Assembly (NCBI GenBank): GCA_033558025.1
Contig: JAUCEF010000013.1
Span: 2,349,001 to 2,413,000 of the forward strand
DNA: 64,000 nt
Reading direction: 5' to 3'
Source of the DNA: Phytophthora sp. 'mugwort'
Lineage: Eukaryota; Oomycota; Peronosporomycetes; Peronosporales; Peronosporaceae
Positions within the stretch are counted from its first letter, which is position 1. The number at the start of each line of letters is the position of its first letter. Below are positions 24,201-33,649 of this stretch, one piece after another. The notes below the pieces were generated by a model, which ran no database searches, was not told the DNA's origin, and saw only the letters and a program-made list of their open reading frames with translations. The position numbers and the translations under genes are program-made.

Positions 24201-25657
24201 GCTTGCATCTCGTGCTTTTGCGTCTCCTCTTTTAGGTTGCGGTTCTCTCGCTCCATGGCGTCAAGTTGAAGCTGTTTCTTGCTGAGTTGCGCCATCTTAT
24301 CATTCAGTTGCTGCAATTTTTCATTGAGATGTTTAAGCCTTTCCTGGTCTTCAGCAGAGTCGCCACGAGCCTTTTCAGCCTCGACCCACAGCGCCTGCTT
24401 TTCACGCTGCAAAGTCTGTGTCTCCTGCTGGAGAAGCTGCTTGTCGTGCTGTAAAGTCTGCTTCTCTTGCTGCAGTTGCTCAAATTCTGACAATGGCACC
24501 GAGGCAGGTAGTACAGGCGAAGGTGGGGAGACGACAGGGACCGTAGTCAGCGTCAGCGGGGAGGAGCTGGAGCTGGACGACGCTATCGATGTCCGAGATG
24601 ATCGAGCACGTCGAGACGACGTCTCACTCATGGGCGAGGAATCAACCTGGCTCGAGTTTCGTCGTCGAAGAGGACTTCGACGAGACTCTTTGCGGTGCTT
24701 CACTGCAGGCTTCTCACGACGCGATGGTGCTGTAACTTCTGCTTGGAGCGTCTGGAGCAGTGTATCGAGTCGGGCATCTGAGGCTGCGCGTTTGTACTTT
24801 GGCGAACGTGTTGGTGAAAGATTGTCACGCTGGCTGCTACTCGGTGTGACGACGTTCTCTTCGGCGCGTTTCAAATCTTGCCACATCTCTTTGCGCTTCC
24901 ACTCGTCCAGTAGACGTGATGACGTTCTCTTTGTGGTTTCAGACGAGTCCCAGACCTGCGAATACGACCTCGGGCGAGACAAACCTGGACGGACATCATC
25001 ACTTCGATTAAGGAGTATCTTCGTCGTTGTCATCGCTGGAGGACCAACAAAAAGGCTGTTAGCACGTTTGTATGGAGATGTCGATGGGGACAACGGTGCC
25101 AATGTGGCTATCGACGTTGACTCGCTTTGACTGCCTTTATCTAGTGGCATGGAATCCGGAATGGGATGGATCATCGCTGGTGACGAAGGTTCGGAGCTGA
25201 GAGACGCGCTATAACGCCGTGAGAACGAATTGCTTCCATTCAGAGCCGCTAATCCCGCCAGTCTCGGAGACGATACACTCGTCACCGCTTCACCAGCACC
25301 ATCTACGACCATAAGGGACGGCGTCGTGTCCATTTCCAGTGCTAAACTCGACCTTCCGTCGAGATGGTGCAGCGATGCTCTCTCGTCGTCGGATAGTGCT
25401 GCTAACTCGCCCGTGTTCATGCCAGACAACAGAACGAGGACGTCCGAGGAGTCTGGCAGATAGTTGTCGAGCCAGGCGTCCTCGAAGTCACCGTCACTAG
25501 CATCCCCCGGGCTATTGTCGCTAAACCGGTCAGAGAAGTCGCTACCAGCTTCCTCGTCGTCGTTGTCCGGCGCTGTCTCCCACGCCGGCCCCCCTTCGTC
25601 ATCAAGAGGCTGCTGGTCATCGTCACTCGAGGCCGCACCGTGGAAATCCTCCGCCAT
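21239..25657 (-). CDS. large coiled-coil protein with SFI1-like tryptophan repeats
   Basis: Single exon, 1472 aa from the ATG at 25657 (an upstream in-frame GTG is not used). Residues 1-60 are acidic. About 60-370 are Ser/Pro/Arg-rich and probably disordered. About 380-560 are a long Gln/Glu/Leu coiled coil (LQQEKQTLQHDKQLLQQETQ). At about 596-830 short helices repeat with a tryptophan or similar residue: ALFQWSGAAR, TFTTWKAI, ALSKWQFATTR, MLVQWRIQAH, spaced as in SFI1/centrin-binding or AKAP9-like proteins. The C-terminal ~400 residues look globular and helical (LFDRFRETGDIRDGLLAPQG), perhaps a degenerate EF-hand/calponin-like region. A role at basal body or cytoskeleton is inferred from the repeats; no named orthologue is claimed. 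Confidence 0.78.
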   Translation of the reverse strand: MAEDFHGAASSDDDQQPLDDEGGPAWETAPDNDDEEAGSDFSDRFSDNSPGDASDGDFEDAWLDNYLPDSSDVLVLLSGMNTGELAALSDDERASLHHLDGRSSLALEMDTTPSLMVVDGAGEAVTSVSSPRLAGLAALNGSNSFSRRYSASLSSEPSSPAMIHPIPDSMPLDKGSQSESTSIATLAPLSPSTSPYKRANSLFVGPPAMTTTKILLNRSDDVRPGLSRPRSYSQVWDSSETTKRTSSRLLDEWKRKEMWQDLKRAEENVVTPSSSQRDNLSPTRSPKYKRAASDARLDTLLQTLQAEVTAPSRREKPAVKHRKESRRSPLRRRNSSQVDSSPMSETSSRRARSSRTSIASSSSSSSPLTLTTVPVVSPPSPVLPASVPLSEFEQLQQEKQTLQHDKQLLQQETQTLQREKQALWVEAEKARGDSAEDQERLKHLNEKLQQLNDKMAQLSKKQLQLDAMERENRNLKEETQKHEMQALSSNELVKTLRDQLTLTSKSEEQLKLQTKQLMEQNQSLQADLLEKIASETSKFQKMAKLSAENESLMEELERKESTMSERELEERQRMRGLVVRGLLRSKSRDMLHSALFQWSGAARSVTSAHTRALTLLSNADHSLRLKLKAAALSKLKYVAIVNNNTSQVKKLQQTLDAAKKDAKARRILVGVMHLDRLVDQWEHRRAARTFTTWKAIQQAHTVLSHVTTLGLSKLQLVLAGREKITTRRALSKWQFATTRDNNRGNLERVQQLESSLVEAKECVFSLSRAKTKLEDKLQVSLDEAQRLTGELTESGSELQLVKHGFITTVIRDVERTWLRTMLVQWRIQAHVLTVTKELRLQVEMAELKAAERDKYSKSLDDYSRVLRSDLERFQFFSLDKRITVDVLSKKLLREEERYRHMEERHVALEEKTHTLKAQLATFVEWDGLVLPFSVLSLCKDVAVSNLRELFQLHAAADSAVVSEASSTRGIDCETPSPRLAMSSLVRILEYSTLLEDKVIERGALAERLARHLPPYAVERGLLFPDFVTGLNRFLTEIFASSNTKHEQLKRFWASLLSLLGTVHGRGSIAAGGVTSGNGRAASENGTGLMLCPSRASWAGHLSDDILQNQEKLLAVLEHETAVVERAVMDKASLKHTYQPTDHSAGSIARVGTSTFLEYQCDPHLPPCSPSHSTTAPVSVNSISPVSCDAESNAPSTGGASGSMETYVNWHLAPQVRDLFLAFHAPLLKLLVHYSGGQRTPAVDNQYCLNSTAIVRMFTDLKLHPIFLSTDFIQTLFDRFRETGDIRDGLLAPQGFTLLLGSCALELYARSLASSRTKPEFLLSAREVLLSFFTDLGLLAESDVPPASRLCFVGMEVETILWPLFEYYTKSADVSVDAGENTRVGMTAVTFDLFMTDIAGTADNSRTIFRRVMLDLSKNQEHGTSGANGDDQHWRMHLDDFYLAISYVQTERNPTTTYATPGDAVRKWLQQTQ

Positions 25658-25857
25658 GACTTGAAGCCAAGCAGGACACGCGAACACACAGCTCGAAACA
25701 AAAGTCTAGTGGGGCCAGACCCCAGGTCCATTTCGGGAACGCTAAACAAGGTGCGGCACCAATGTAGCCATCTTCAACTTCAACTATAAATACAGGACCA
25801 GACACAGCTATTCTTGGTGGAATTAAGACCCACGAATTGTATTTTCGAGGTAAAATT

Positions 25858-26378
25858 TTACTGCGTATGATATCCTAAACTGGAAAGTCTTGTTGCGCAA
25901 ATGGTAGCACGCATGTAGAGCATCTCGCGGTGGATCTCGTTCACTCTGTCCTCCATCTTGTGTAGTTCCTTCTTCACAGGCGTGAGATGCTCGCGCTTGG
26001 CCACTTCGGTGTAGTCCTTGGCTTCCACGCCGTGCTTGAAGTCCAGCATGACGCGCACGGGTCTGTCGTTGCTGTTGACGAAGCACACGGCGTAGTTGCC
26101 GCCGGCATCCGCTGTGACGAGAACCTGTGGATGTCATCAGACGAGGAGTCAATGTTGGCGTCCTGCTTGAGGAACTTGCGAAGCGGGTCCGTGATGGCCA
26201 TAGACACGCCGACTGGCAGCGCACGCCGCGAATTACGTTATAATGCACCCACCACCAAGAGGCTTCCCTGGGCCAACTCGTCGCTCAGGCACTTCTCGGC
26301 ACGGCGCCGGATGTCGAACTGTACAGAGACGGCGCTCAGCGCAAGCAGCAGCAGTGTCAGCAGCGACGACTTGATCAT
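25858..26378 (-). pseudogene. p24/TMED (emp24-gp25L) family pseudogene
   Basis: Live p24 proteins are type I membrane cargo receptors of ER-Golgi vesicles. This copy starts at an ATG (26378) with a good signal peptide (MIKSSLLTLLLLALSAVS), then a GOLD-domain start (RAEKCLSDELAQG). An in-frame TAA follows at 26238-26240, codon 47. After VSMAITDPLRKFLKQDAN the frame shifts by one base near 26125 and resumes with GGNYAVCFVNSN, then AKDYTEVAKREHLTPVKKEL and EIHREMLYMR. The expected transmembrane segment and dilysine tail are absent. Stop, frameshift and 3' truncation together mark it as dead. It abuts the repeat island beginning at about 26430. Confidence 0.78.
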
Positions 26379-26432
26379 GGCGTCCTCATCGTAGCTCCTG
26401 GCGGTGTAGCTTGTACTGTACAGGTAGGATTA

Positions 26433-26475
26433 GGGGTTATCACGGTTGGAAAGTAAGTATGTTTCAGCAGCCAAT
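26433..26475 (+). repeat. left inverted terminus
   Basis: Begins GGGGTTATCACGG and ends CAGCAGCCAAT; inverted partner at 34740-34778. It carries the AGTAAGTA duplication absent from the right copy. Confidence 0.6.
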
Positions 26476-26640
26476 TGATTCAAACCTTCGCCTTCCAACT
26501 GATAGAGCTCCTGCAGCGTGGCAGAAACTCGGGCTGTATTTTTATTGGTTGTGTGTCAAACACTCCCAGAGCAGCAAGGTGACGTGGGCGATGTGCAGGA
26601 TGACAAGAAGCCAACGTGCGTTGTTGCTACAACACCTAGA

Positions 26641-27001
26641 AAAGGGTTACATGAAGAGTGACTTGGCACTCTTCAGAACAGGTGGACCAGTACACTTAAG
26701 TGATGTAGCTAAACATCACTATGATGTCGACGGTAATAACGTCATGGATAGGTACCACAGATATGGTACAAAGACCTCAGAGCCACTCAATAGGATAACA
26801 TCTAGGGAACTCTATAGGTGACCAATAGTTAGTATGTAGACGCATTAAAAGGGTCACCTATAAATATATTCAGTCTTAATTCTACCTAATTTTGGTAACA
26901 ATCCTACAGGCTAGGGACTAGTGAACTGCCGTTCACTGAGAGTTTGTATTCTCTCCAGAAGTCACACTTCCTGTGCGCAAGGTGTTGTGTGCCCCGTCAC
27001 A
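26641..27001 (+). repeat. 5' LTR
   Basis: About 361 bp, from AAGGGTTACATGAAGAG to CCCCGTCACA. It contains TATAAATATATTCAG near 26860-26875 (probable promoter). Positions 26701-27001 align with the right LTR at 32519-32819 with only scattered differences. A third copy (60693) begins TGTAACGGGGTTAC, showing that the first bases of this LTR have decayed. Confidence 0.85.
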
Positions 27002-27069
27002 CTTGGTAGCACTTGCAGTCAACCCACGTCTACCCGGGTTACTACCTGAATCCTCTGGGTCCTAGCAAC

Positions 27070-27922
27070 ATGGACCGGAATGAGTTTCCTCATCTGAACG
27101 ACTCACAGTTTGAGTCCGTTCGTAAGATGACTGGCATCTTTGGAATGGATGCCTTGCGGAGCTTGGTGTCGTCAACGCAAGCTGAGCAAGTCGAACGCGT
27201 GACCGCGTTCGACATTTATGAACGAGGGCTCATCGAACATGTTCGGAGCAACCTGCAAGTTCCGGCCGCAGAGCCGAAACCGGTCTACCCCAAGCCGTTG
27301 AGGGAAGGTGAAAACCTTCACTTCTGGGTACGAGAAGTAGAGCTCGCAATGGATGCGGCTCTCATCTCTCCGGAGCACCTCCGAGTGGCTTTCTCCTTCT
27401 CCAACCTTAGCGAGCATGCTAAGAATTGGGCGTATACGCGGGAAGCGACAACGCCTGAATGCTTCGCATCCTGGGCTCAACTGTGTGAGCAGTTTAGAGC
27501 CGCGTTCCTCCCAGCGAGATATGAGTATCGCCAGCGGTCACGCTTCCTGTCATGTAAACAGGGAAGACGTGAGCTGCACGAGTACATCCAGGAGATGCGG
27601 GAGCTCACCGCATACATCGTGGGAAACCCACGCCATGAACACATCAACGTGACGGTGTTCATGGACGGCCTAAGAGTAGACCCGGCCCGTACCCAGCTAT
27701 TTCGGATGCAGGCCAATACTCTGGAAGAGGCGATCCAAGTCGCCCTCCAAGAGGAGTACAGTCACCGCCAGGCACGCACACCGGCGGCGATGTGGCCAGG
27801 GGCTACGACAGCAAGTCGCGGGGCCCCAAGCTGGCCAGTTCCCGTGGAACTTGGGCTCGCCGAGTAGCATGATATTCGCTGCTGTAGCTGTGGTAAGCTA
27901 GGGCACATGGCACATGCCTGTC
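27070..27922 (+). pseudogene. gag: Gypsy gag with premature amber stop
   Basis: ATG at 27070 opens a capsid-like frame with the retrotransposon gag helix pattern (ENLHFWVREVELAMDA, then WAQLCEQFRAAFLPARYEYR, then ELHEYIQEMRELTAYI). The frame stops at TAG 27865-27867, but reading on in the same frame gives a perfect zinc knuckle within about 10 residues (CCSCGKLGHMAHAC, C-x2-C-x4-H-x4-C). The amber codon therefore breaks what was a continuous Gag. A further TAG follows at about 28024. Confidence 0.8.
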
Positions 27923-28194
27923 CTGCGGGGGCACAACGAAAGCGTTCCCTGCCAAGCCAATCGCGCTCAAGGGTCGCTGGCAAATACCTCAACCCCACGG
28001 GCAGAGGGACCAAGGACACCCAGTAGGGGCGGGACGCCCTACTGGGGAAGATCTAAGTCTTCATGAGCGGTGCGCGGGCGGCGCGCACTATGGAGACTTA
28101 GCCCCTGGAAGTCTTTGCACTCTCGAATCGAAGAAGGGCAGCGTTGGGCTGCTAGTAGTACACGCAAGTGTACGGGGATATACCCATCCCTTCC

Positions 28195-28500
28195 GAGGCT
28201 TGATAGACTCCAGGGCGTCGAAGAGCTTCGCACGCCGCCCGATTGTTGCGGATAACATTAACAAGTTGGCTGATGCTTTACGAGAAGCAAAGGCAACGGG
28301 ACAGTGTCAGTACAATTGGCCGACGGAACGGTGAATATCGTTCCCAAGATCCATGGATCTAGCTGTGACGTTCGAGGATTTCCACACCATGGGGCAGTTT
28401 ACTGTCCTAGAGGTGGATAAGTATGACTTGATCCTGGACATGCGCTGGCTCGAGAAACATGAGCCATGGATCGATTGGCTAAACAAGCTAACGGGGCCAG
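28195..28500 (+). pseudogene. retropepsin-like protease remnant of the Gypsy element
   Basis: The frame gives GLIDSRASKSFARR, the active-site strand with Gly replaced by Arg (D-S-R-A rather than D-S-G-A). Some 80 residues later comes VDKYDLILDMRWLEKHEPWI, the second hydrophobic hairpin typical of Gypsy proteases. Between them a frame change occurs near 28310-28340. The protein would be inactive. Confidence 0.65.
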
Positions 28501-28747
28501 CCGGCCCGCAGTTACTGGCAGAGCATTGGTGAGTCACGTTCCCATCTCTGCCAGGAACGGGGCGTCCGAAAGGGTCACCGGGATGCAAGAGCATCCAGTG
28601 AATTTTTGGGAGCCGCCGACGTATCAGCAACTCCCTAGAAGCGATGGCAGCAGAAGCTGCCGACAATCCTTACAGGATAGCCCTCGACCCCCGCCGGAAT
28701 CTAGACCGGCGGCTGAGGCTTCAAGAATGGCGGTGCCCGGAGGCACC

Positions 28748-29060
28748 GACCAGGTGGGTAACCTAGGTCCACACCCAGTCAACCAGACAGAAACAGGCGA
28801 GGAAGACGAGTGAGGCGCTTCCTGTGTGGGTAACCATGTTCCACACCGAGTCACCCAGACAGAAACTGGCGAGGAAGGCGCAGAATGCGCTTCCTGTGTG
28901 GGTAACCTTGTTCCACAAGAGGTCGCCCAGACCATAATTGAAGAAGAAGTGGCGGAATGCACGTCTTGTGTGGGTAACCATGTTTCACACGAAGCAGTAT
29001 AGGCGTTAGGCGTCGTCAATGAGACGTCCACAGACGTGGGTAACGAAGTACCACATTACA
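28748..29060 (+). repeat. 72-bp tandem repeat within the Gypsy element
   Basis: About four and a half units of 72 bp. Unit starts at 28748, 28820, 28892 and 28964 are exactly periodic, with a shorter unit near 29030. The recognisable core is GTGGGTAACC followed by a CCACAC-type stretch. In one frame each unit codes 24 residues beginning roughly SCVGNHV. It lies between protease and reverse transcriptase coding, so it is probably a variable linker. Confidence 0.85.
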
Positions 29061-29527
29061 GTCGCCGTCGATGGCATAATCGACACCGCAAGTCGAGTCT
29101 GAAGTCATTTCAGACTGGAGTCGCTTCAAGCGACTCGGAACCCAGGGCCCGAGCTCTTTCGACACGGCCAGTTGAAGGGTGTTATCACATCCTCGATGGC
29201 AAGACCGGCCACCGGGTCAGGCCAGGCGGCATCCAGCTAGAGCCGCTGCCAGAGGTGTCAGAGCTCCTGAACCTCGAAGAGTTGACGCTGACAGATTTCC
29301 TGGCCGACCCGAAGGAAGGAGAAATCGAGGAGGTGGTACTTTTGAAGCAAAAGTCCTCTCCAGAGGAATTGAATTCCTCCTCGGTTATGGACGAGGGCGT
29401 CCTGGAGGCATTCTCCTCCCAGCGTGCCACACGCTTGGGTTTTGAGATTATCAAGAACCCGAAGGATCCAGTGTATCCTTTGATGAAGGAGTTCGAGAAT
29501 ATGGTGTCCAAGAATCCACCGTCTTAA
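29036..29527 (+). pseudogene. Gypsy pol segment upstream of reverse transcriptase
   Basis: Open frame ending at 29527. It contains HILDGKTGHRVRPGGIQLEP, then LTLTDFLADPKEGEIEEVVL and YPLMKEFENMVSKNPPS, the acidic connector that precedes the RT domain in this kind of element. The RT itself does not follow: at about 29528 the plus strand changes to inverted sequence. Confidence 0.6.
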
Positions 29528-30192
29528 CTCCCACCGGATCGTAGGATCAGGCGGCCTGCATGACAACGCATCGGCAAGCACGTTGAGCTTGCCAGGCTTG
29601 TACTCGACGCGGAAGTTATTCCGCGAAGAAGAACAGCCACCTCGCCATCCGTTGGGACAATGCAGGGCGCTGTATAACTCGCACCCGGCCATGTTGTCTA
29701 ACAACACATCCTTTGCGGGATGGTTGTCTGGGCCGGCACCGTTGCGCTGTTCAGCTTATTAAAAGCATGAACCAGACGTCATTTCCCGTTCGGCTTTCGA
29801 ACACAGAAGGTTGGCGTCAAGTGTGGGGATTTCGATTCCCGCGCCATGTCTGCCTTCGTTTGCGACGAAGAAGGCATCAATGACCTCGCACTGCTCTCGA
29901 GGCAGTGGCCAGTGTCTGGTGACACAGTACTTTGTGCCCGGCACGAGATCAACTTGGAATGACTACCCGAGGGGTTCGTGGGGATCCACTCGATAGTAGA
30001 GCAGGCCTTCGGCCCACTCGTATCGATGGAGCCGGACTCTCTGACGTGGTGTGAGCCACTCGGCCTTGGCTTCCTTGCACCGGCCAGGAAACGCACCAGT
30101 GCTGCCAGGGCTTCGTCGCCCCGATACGCCATGCGTATCTGATCATATAGATCGGTCATGCGCGACTTAGATAAATGTGGATCATGATCCAT
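29528..30192 (-). pseudogene. inverted, scrambled RT/RNase H pieces of the Gypsy element
   Basis: On the minus strand three pieces appear: the RNase H to integrase linker (SRMTDLYDQIRMAYRGDEAL, near 30160-30100), the start of RT (VPGTKYCVTRHWPLPREQ, near 29944-29890) and the end of RNase H (NFRVEYKPGKLNVLADALS, near 29610-29555). They are out of family order and opposite to the flanking gag and integrase. Most RT catalytic sequence is gone. An AT-rich filler (30195-30300) separates them from integrase. Confidence 0.7.
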
Positions 30193-30300
30193 ATATTTAG
30201 AAGAATAAAATGAGCTAAAGTTGAAATACTTGTTACAACAATCAACATTATCATAGTTAAACTACCAAATAAAAAAACCAATTACAATTAAATAAACCAC

Positions 30301-31488
30301 TATGCTCGCCAGTTCAGGGAGGCGCATGATGCGCCGTCCAGCGGTCACTTGGGCCGCAAGAAGACCTTCCAATCGGTCTCTCAATACTTTTGGTGGGCCC
30401 ACATGTACAAGTGGGTCGCACAGTACGTGAAGACATGTGAAACATGTCAGCGGGTGAAACCCGCCGGGCGCTCCTCATCTCCTTTGCAGAACCTGCCCGT
30501 TCCAGCGGACTGCTGGAAGTCGATGAGTCTGGATTTCATCTTCGAACTTCCAGCCGACGGCAACCGGAACACCGGCATCTTGGTGTTCGTGTGCCATCTG
30601 AGCAAAATGGTGCGTCTTGCTCCGGTCAAAGACACAGTGATCGGGAAACAGGCTGAGAAGCTGTTCCTGGATGGCGTTTTCCGCCATCATGGTCTGCCGG
30701 AGACAATTGTCTCGGATCGTGACCCGCGGTTTACCGCTGCGTTCTGGCGAACGCTGTTCCAACTTCTTGGAACAAGGTTGCACATGTCCACTGCCGATCA
30801 GCCTCAGATGGATGGGTAGACGGAGCGTGTCAACCGAGTGCTTGAGGACACTCTACGCACAGTTGCTGTACGGAGGATCCTCGCACTTGGCCAGAACGCA
30901 TGCCAGTAGTTGAGTTTGCACACAACAATGCGGTTTACGCATCGACCGGGTATACCCCGTTTTATCTAAAGGGCTTGCGCCATACACGGGCGCCGCTTAC
31001 TTTGCGAGGCAGCACTCCGTCTTCAGTTCTAAGTGGGGGAGAGGCTCGGAAAGCTCTTTCCTCCCAGATCTCGGACATGAGACCGGTTTCCTTGCGGAAA
31101 CAAGTGGAGTCTTCTATAGACACCAGGCTGAACGTAATCAGCCGTGTCCGTGATACCATGGCAGCGGTACAGGACAAACAAAAGGAGTACTTGGCAAGAA
31201 TGGAAGAGGAAACTTAAACGTTCTTATGTTGGGGATTTAGTTGTCCAACGAGACACTAGGAACTTGCCACTTGCCACGGTAAGTTCCGTTGGGAGCAACA
31301 CGCTAAAGCACCGCTTCCTTGGACCCTTCGCGGTCCTGGCCAGGCATGGTGCGGCATATACCATTGACCTGCCTAAGTCGATGACGACCCACTCGACGTT
31401 CTATGTGGGCCGTCTGAAGCGGTACCATGATCCGCAGGGCTCACAGGCCCAAGCTTTACAAAAGCGATGCTGCGATTCTTCTCTCTGA
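30301..31488 (+). pseudogene. Gypsy integrase with GPY/F-like tail (broken)
   Basis: Begins with an HHCC zinc finger (REAHDAPSSGHLGRKK, then CETCQRVKP). The catalytic core follows: first Asp in SMSLDFIFELP, second in TIVSDRDPRF, then a TAG at 30817-30819 just before the third-residue region TERVNRVLEDTLR. After a frame change, VEFAHNNAVYASTGYTPF continues the core. A second frame change near 31200 leads to the GPY/F-like module (KHRFLGPFAVLARHG, then STFYVGRLKRYHDP). One stop and two frameshifts make it non-functional. Confidence 0.82.
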
Positions 31489-31639
31489 GCGCGCCCAGAG
31501 CCAGAAGCCCAGGTCCCTTGCGGGGCCGCCGAAGGGGCTCCATACGAAGGAACCTCGGCTGCATATGCCGAGTATGAGCCATATTGATACGGGTGGGAGT
31601 ACGTAGGAGGTCCCGAACGAGAGACAACTTCCGTTGGAC

Positions 31640-32500
31640 TCGGTCCAAGGACGCCCAAAAGGCATCCAGACGTTGGAAGATCTCGTCCATGTCATTCGTA
31701 TGACGGTCACCCCGTCCTTCCAGGGCCGACAAGTTATCGGCCAGACGATTCATGTCATCACGAATCGGCCCGAGGACCCCAGCGCTCCCGGCCTGACGGC
31801 AGCAGCCCTGCCCTCACCAAGTCTAAGCGCAATCTCAAGCGCAAGGACTCGACGACGAAGAGTGGTGTCTTCAACGACCCGAGGTGGAGCCGAAGGCGGC
31901 ACACCAAGTCCTGAGCTGGACCGGAGGGGGGGCGGCGCTCATACTCGTACTCGTTCGAGGGCACCACCGCCTCTCCTCGACCGTATTGGGGAGACACACT
32001 ATCACGTGGAGCGTGTGCTCCACGAGCGGCGCGTTCACGGAAAAAGCCCAGCACCGCGTGAAGTGAAAGGGGTACCTAGAAGTTGAGTGCTCCTGGGAGC
32101 CGTACGAACGGCTCCAGGCTGACCCGAAGACTGTCGCGATCTGGGAACAGAATCGGCGGCGGCTTTGTAAGTAGTCCAGGCTTTCTTTCCCGAAGGGGGT
32201 GTGGTCGTAGAGCCAAGACAATACCCGTGCTCATCATGAGCGCTAGATGCGGAATGCTTCTGCAGTTCTCGAGAGAGCCGCCGTTTGCCTACCACATGGG
32301 CAAACTCAATACGCAGATCTCGGAGGTCAAGGATGGCCTACAGGATGAGATCCTGCCGGAGAACCTCGAGTTGTCCTTATGAGCAGCGCGTAGCTGCCCA
32401 CTTCCAAAAGACGGCCTCGGCCTCTTGGAAATAGTCACAGCGTGGGGTCATCACGGCTGGATAGCCCCACACAGGTCGCAGCCCCGACCGGGGCTATGGC
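31640..32500 (-). repeat. inverted internal segment shared with the element at 58.2-59.2 kb
   Basis: Read on the minus strand this stretch aligns with plus-strand 58200-59165. Shared peptides include LGTPFTSRGAGLF and SSAHDE, and a nucleotide block with CATCACGGCTGGAT (32450) has its reverse complement at about 58238. Relative to the LTRs the segment is therefore reversed between the two elements. It codes no recognised domain. Confidence 0.7.
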
Positions 32501-32515
32501 TTCTTTCGCCGGCTC

Positions 32516-32819
32516 AAGTGATGTAGCTAAACATCACAATGACGTCGACGGTAATAACGTCATGGATAGGTACCACAGATATGGTACAAAGACCTCAGAG
32601 CCACTCAATAGGATAACATCTAGGGAACTCTATAGGTGACCAATAGTTAGTATGTAGACGCATTAAAAGGGTCACCTATAAATATATTCAGTCTTACTTC
32701 TACCTAATTTTGGTAACAGTCCTACAGGCTAGGGACTAGTGAACTGCCGTTCACTGAGGGTTTGTATTCTCTCCAGAAGTCACACTTCCTGTGCATAGGG
32801 TGTTGTGTGCCCCGTCACA
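32516..32819 (+). repeat. 3' LTR (5'-truncated)
   Basis: Aligns with 26698-27001 from CAAGTGATGTAGCTAAAC to CCCCGTCACA. The first ~57 bases of the family LTR are missing, and no polypurine tract precedes it, unlike the copy at 60693. Confidence 0.85.
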
Positions 32820-33649
32820 TAGAGCTTTCGGCTGTGGCACAGTTGACTGATGACGATGGTAGCGACGCAGAGGGCAGCGACGAAAGCACTATCCTAGCAC
32901 GATCAGTCCACGGGAGAATTTAACGAGGGCCCTCTTGGCGAAGACCACCGCACAAAAAGTACATGCGGGATAGATAGTCAATACCGGTATCAGCCTGTAG
33001 ACGAAACCTGAAAGGACGCCAAATTCGAACTGCTTAGCCATGAGCACTGCGGAGCAGCAGCGTGCGGTCATCCCTCCCCCGCGAGAAGCTGTATACGATC
33101 ACACGATGCAGCGGAATCAGCACTGCATCAGTGGACCAGAGACGACGGATTAAATGTGTCGAGGCGCAGTGTGTGGTACACTGATGATCCAGGTCGTCAA
33201 ATTTTGGCTCCCAAGTACGAGTGCGTCCGCGCTTGGGGCCCCAAACCACACAACACATAACTGAATATAACCGGAAACGTGTGATTCGAGGCTCGAAGCG
33301 CTCGGCTTGCCCCGTGCGATTTGGTATTCGAGCAGTTAGCAAGTAGGACACCTCCGATCCTTGGAAGATGGGTTCCCACTGCAAGAAGCTCGCATCATAA
33401 CCACTCTCCGCTCCGTGACATCCGGGCTGACGCTCCGCATAGACGCAGATCAGCTCAAGCAAGTACACAGACCCCTGACGCTACTATGCCAGGTCTGGTC
33501 GAGCTACGGCAGTAGTCTGAAGCTCGACCGGAACTTGTTCTTGTCCTTCCTTAGAAATCCTGCGATGGAGAAGATAAATTGCAATCTGAACACTTCATTC
33601 CGATCAGAATCGTAGTTTTGAGATTACACTCAATTATTACTCCAAGCTC
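32820..33649. other. repeat-island sequence without identified gene
   Basis: About 830 bases between the right LTR and the dioxygenase-like remnant. Both strands have short open frames, the longest on the minus strand at 33034-33468, without a recognised domain. It is probably the interior of the DNA element bounded by the inverted termini. Confidence 0.4.

Larger units (their letters stand above)
26641..32819 (+). mobile_element. degenerate Ty3/Gypsy LTR retrotransposon
   Basis: Near-identical LTRs (26641-27001 and 32516-32819) frame gag, protease, integrase and a GPY/F-type tail on the plus strand. The order (integrase after the RT/RNase H region) and the GPY-like module KHRFLGPFAVLARHG are Gypsy traits. 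TAGA precedes the left LTR (26637-26640) and follows the right one (32820-32823), a possible remnant target duplication. The copy is dead: stop in gag, nearly all reverse transcriptase missing, two internal stretches inverted, stops and frameshifts in integrase, and a 5'-truncated right LTR. Confidence 0.85.

Noticed and set aside
26701..32819. LTR starting at TGATGTAGC
   Set aside because: The two Gypsy LTRs share that boundary only because the right one is truncated. The copy at 60693 after a polypurine tract shows the family LTR begins TGTAAC.
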